Part shown: in pieces, positions 62,962-64,000 of the stretch
Numbering within the stretch: the first letter of the stretch is position 1
Layout of the letters: every line of letters starts with the position of its first letter
Source: Pseudomonas sp. Bout1
GTDB taxonomy: Bacteria > Pseudomonadota > Gammaproteobacteria > Pseudomonadales > Pseudomonadaceae
Assembly: GCF_034314165.1 (NCBI RefSeq)
Contig: NZ_JAVIWK010000001.1
Coordinates: 1,255,001-1,319,000 of the forward strand
Length of the DNA: 64,000 bases
Reading direction: 5' to 3'
Notes under the pieces: model-generated
Seen by the model: the letters and a program-made list of their open reading frames with translations, nothing else
Told to the model about the DNA's origin: nothing
The model's database searches: none
Position numbers and translations under genes: made by a program

Positions 62962-63928
62962 GGCGGTTGCGTCCGGCAAACAGCAGGTAGGCGGCCATCA
63001 GCAGCCACAGTGCGGCGCCCACCAGGTATTTGATCCAGGGGGCCACGGCGGTGGTAGAGGACCAGTACGCCTCGATGAATGCGGCGATGAGCAGGAACAC
63101 CATCACACCACAAATCATCTGCACGCTTATACGCGCGGCCAAGCGCAGGGATTCGCCTCTTGTCAGTTGCCCCGGCGCAATCAGTGCCCACCCCAACTGC
63201 AGGCCCGCCGCGCCAGCCAGGGCGATAGCGCTGAGTTCGAAGGCACCATGGCCAATCACGAATGACCAGAAGGTCTGGCCGTAGCCGATCTGGGTCAGGT
63301 GCCCGGCGACGGCGCCAATCATCAGGCCGTTGAAGAACAGGAAAAACACGCTGCCCAGGCCAAACAGCAGGCCGGCGGCAAAGGTCTGGAAGGCGATCCC
63401 GATGTTATGCATGACGTAGTAGCCAAACATCATCCAGTCTTCGCTGGAAGCGCGTTCGGCTGCCCGGCCCAGGCGGCTGGCATCGGGGTCGTACATGCCC
63501 TGCATCTCGGCTATTTGTCGGGGGCTGACGATGCTGTAGATCAGGTCGGGAAACAGGTACACCAGCAGCGCGATACCGACCAGGCTGCCGAAGAACAGCA
63601 AGCTCGCCGCCAGCACGAATCGCCATTGCGCGCGAACCAGCCTGGGGAAGCCGGCCAATAGAAAACCCAGCACGTTTGCACCCAACCGGCTGTGGTGGCG
63701 ATACAGCTGTTGGTGGCCCCGCAAGGCAAGTTGTTGCAGTGGGTCAACCAGATAGCTGCTGTAGCCGCGCTCCTGGGCCAGGGCCAGGTGTTGGCACAAC
63801 TGCCGGTATTGATGGGGGAAGTCGGCAAAGTCAGTGTGTTTGGCTTTGCCTTTTTCCAGCTGTGCCAGTTGTATGGCAAAGGCTTGCCATTGTGGTTGGT
63901 GACGGCTTTCGAAAAGGCTCTGCTTCAT
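62948..63928 (-). CDS. Stage II sporulation protein M-like (DUF95) membrane protein
   Basis: A 326-residue protein with a helical cytoplasmic N-terminus (~1-100) and about five transmembrane helices (FVLAASLLFFGSLVGIALLV, then AGLLFGLGSVFFLFFNGLMI). The SpoIIM signature is FVIGHGAFELSAIALAGAAG (~residue 230). Pseudomonas does not sporulate; this is the broader DUF95 family, typically found with RDD and MoxR genes. The ATG at 63928 overlaps the stop of the preceding gene (ATGA). Confidence 0.88.
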   Translation of the reverse strand: MKQSLFESRHQPQWQAFAIQLAQLEKGKAKHTDFADFPHQYRQLCQHLALAQERGYSSYLVDPLQQLALRGHQQLYRHHSRLGANVLGFLLAGFPRLVRAQWRFVLAASLLFFGSLVGIALLVYLFPDLIYSIVSPRQIAEMQGMYDPDASRLGRAAERASSEDWMMFGYYVMHNIGIAFQTFAAGLLFGLGSVFFLFFNGLMIGAVAGHLTQIGYGQTFWSFVIGHGAFELSAIALAGAAGLQLGWALIAPGQLTRGESLRLAARISVQMICGVMVFLLIAAFIEAYWSSTTAVAPWIKYLVGAALWLLMAAYLLFAGRNRHAPE

Positions 63929-64000
63929 GCTGGCCCCAACAATCCGCGGGCGACACCGTTCAGTTCTGCCACGGCGCGGGCAGGGGAGACTTGCAGGGGC
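63925..64000 (-). CDS. C-terminus of the first visible gene of the MoxR operon (possibly RDD family; partial)
   Basis: The minus strand from the window edge encodes an open 24-residue C-terminus ending LNGVARGLLGPA and a TGA that overlaps the next ATG (ATGA). In related Pseudomonas operons the gene at this place encodes an RDD-family membrane protein, but too little is visible to confirm that. Confidence 0.5.
   Translation of the reverse strand, partial: PLQVSPARAVAELNGVARGLLGPA

Overview
The window looks like a chromosomal segment of a Pseudomonas of the P. fluorescens group. This rests on high-GC coding with dense, mostly co-oriented genes, on many genes whose order matches known Pseudomonas loci (gap/edd/glk/gltR/gtrS; pykA/enoyl-CoA hydratase/ferredoxin reductase/fumarase; kgtP with a MifS/MifR-type pair), and on numerous REP-type inverted repeats of the kind scattered between genes in this group. 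I see no phage, plasmid, insertion sequence, CRISPR array, rRNA or tRNA.

Layout. 1-4114: end of a large hybrid sensor kinase, a REC-EAL response regulator broken by a one-base frameshift, and a convergent LuxR-type regulator; together they resemble the RocS/RocR/RocA (SadS/R/A) system. 4258-11653: small proteins, a CoA-transferase coupled to a periplasmic binding protein, yaeQ, recJ and a XenA/YqjM-type flavin oxidoreductase. 11661-13286: opgD (periplasmic glucans). 13649-23955: a polyamine uptake and oxidation cluster, all on the minus strand: LysR regulator, aldehyde dehydrogenase, YdcS-type binding protein, ABC ATPase, two permeases, a second aldehyde dehydrogenase, and a spermidine-dehydrogenase-like flavoprotein. 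24125-31870: DUF533 protein, an iron-linked trio (di-heme oxidoreductase, imelysin, DUF1513), nitroreductase, a dCache chemoreceptor, and a DUF454 protein.

32041-37027: heme acquisition by cell-surface signalling (ECF sigma factor, FecR anti-sigma factor, TonB receptor with signalling domain, heme oxygenase) with a good Fur box in front. 37225-43558: central glucose metabolism, with gap divergent from edd-glk-gltR-gtrS and two HexR operators between them. 43712-46760: AraC regulator divergent from a monooxygenase-like protein, small proteins, and the remnant of a membrane protein gene. 46824-51514: alpha-ketoglutarate-type permease with a sigma-54 promoter and two dyads upstream, next to the sigma-54 activator and sensor kinase that probably drive it. 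51715-57951: fumarase, ferredoxin reductase, enoyl-CoA hydratase, pyruvate kinase, a lipoprotein and a PilZ protein. 57962-64000: a translationally coupled six-gene operon (unidentified C-terminus, SpoIIM, DUF4129, DUF4350, MoxR ATPase, DUF58).

Most of the window is ordinary core and accessory metabolism. The points that most deserve a second look are the frameshifted and catalytically degenerate EAL regulator, the sigma-54 promoter with paired dyads before the permease, the paired HexR sites, the polyamine cluster whose gene borders carry REP repeats, the internally deleted COG4705-type gene, and the MoxR operon of unknown function.
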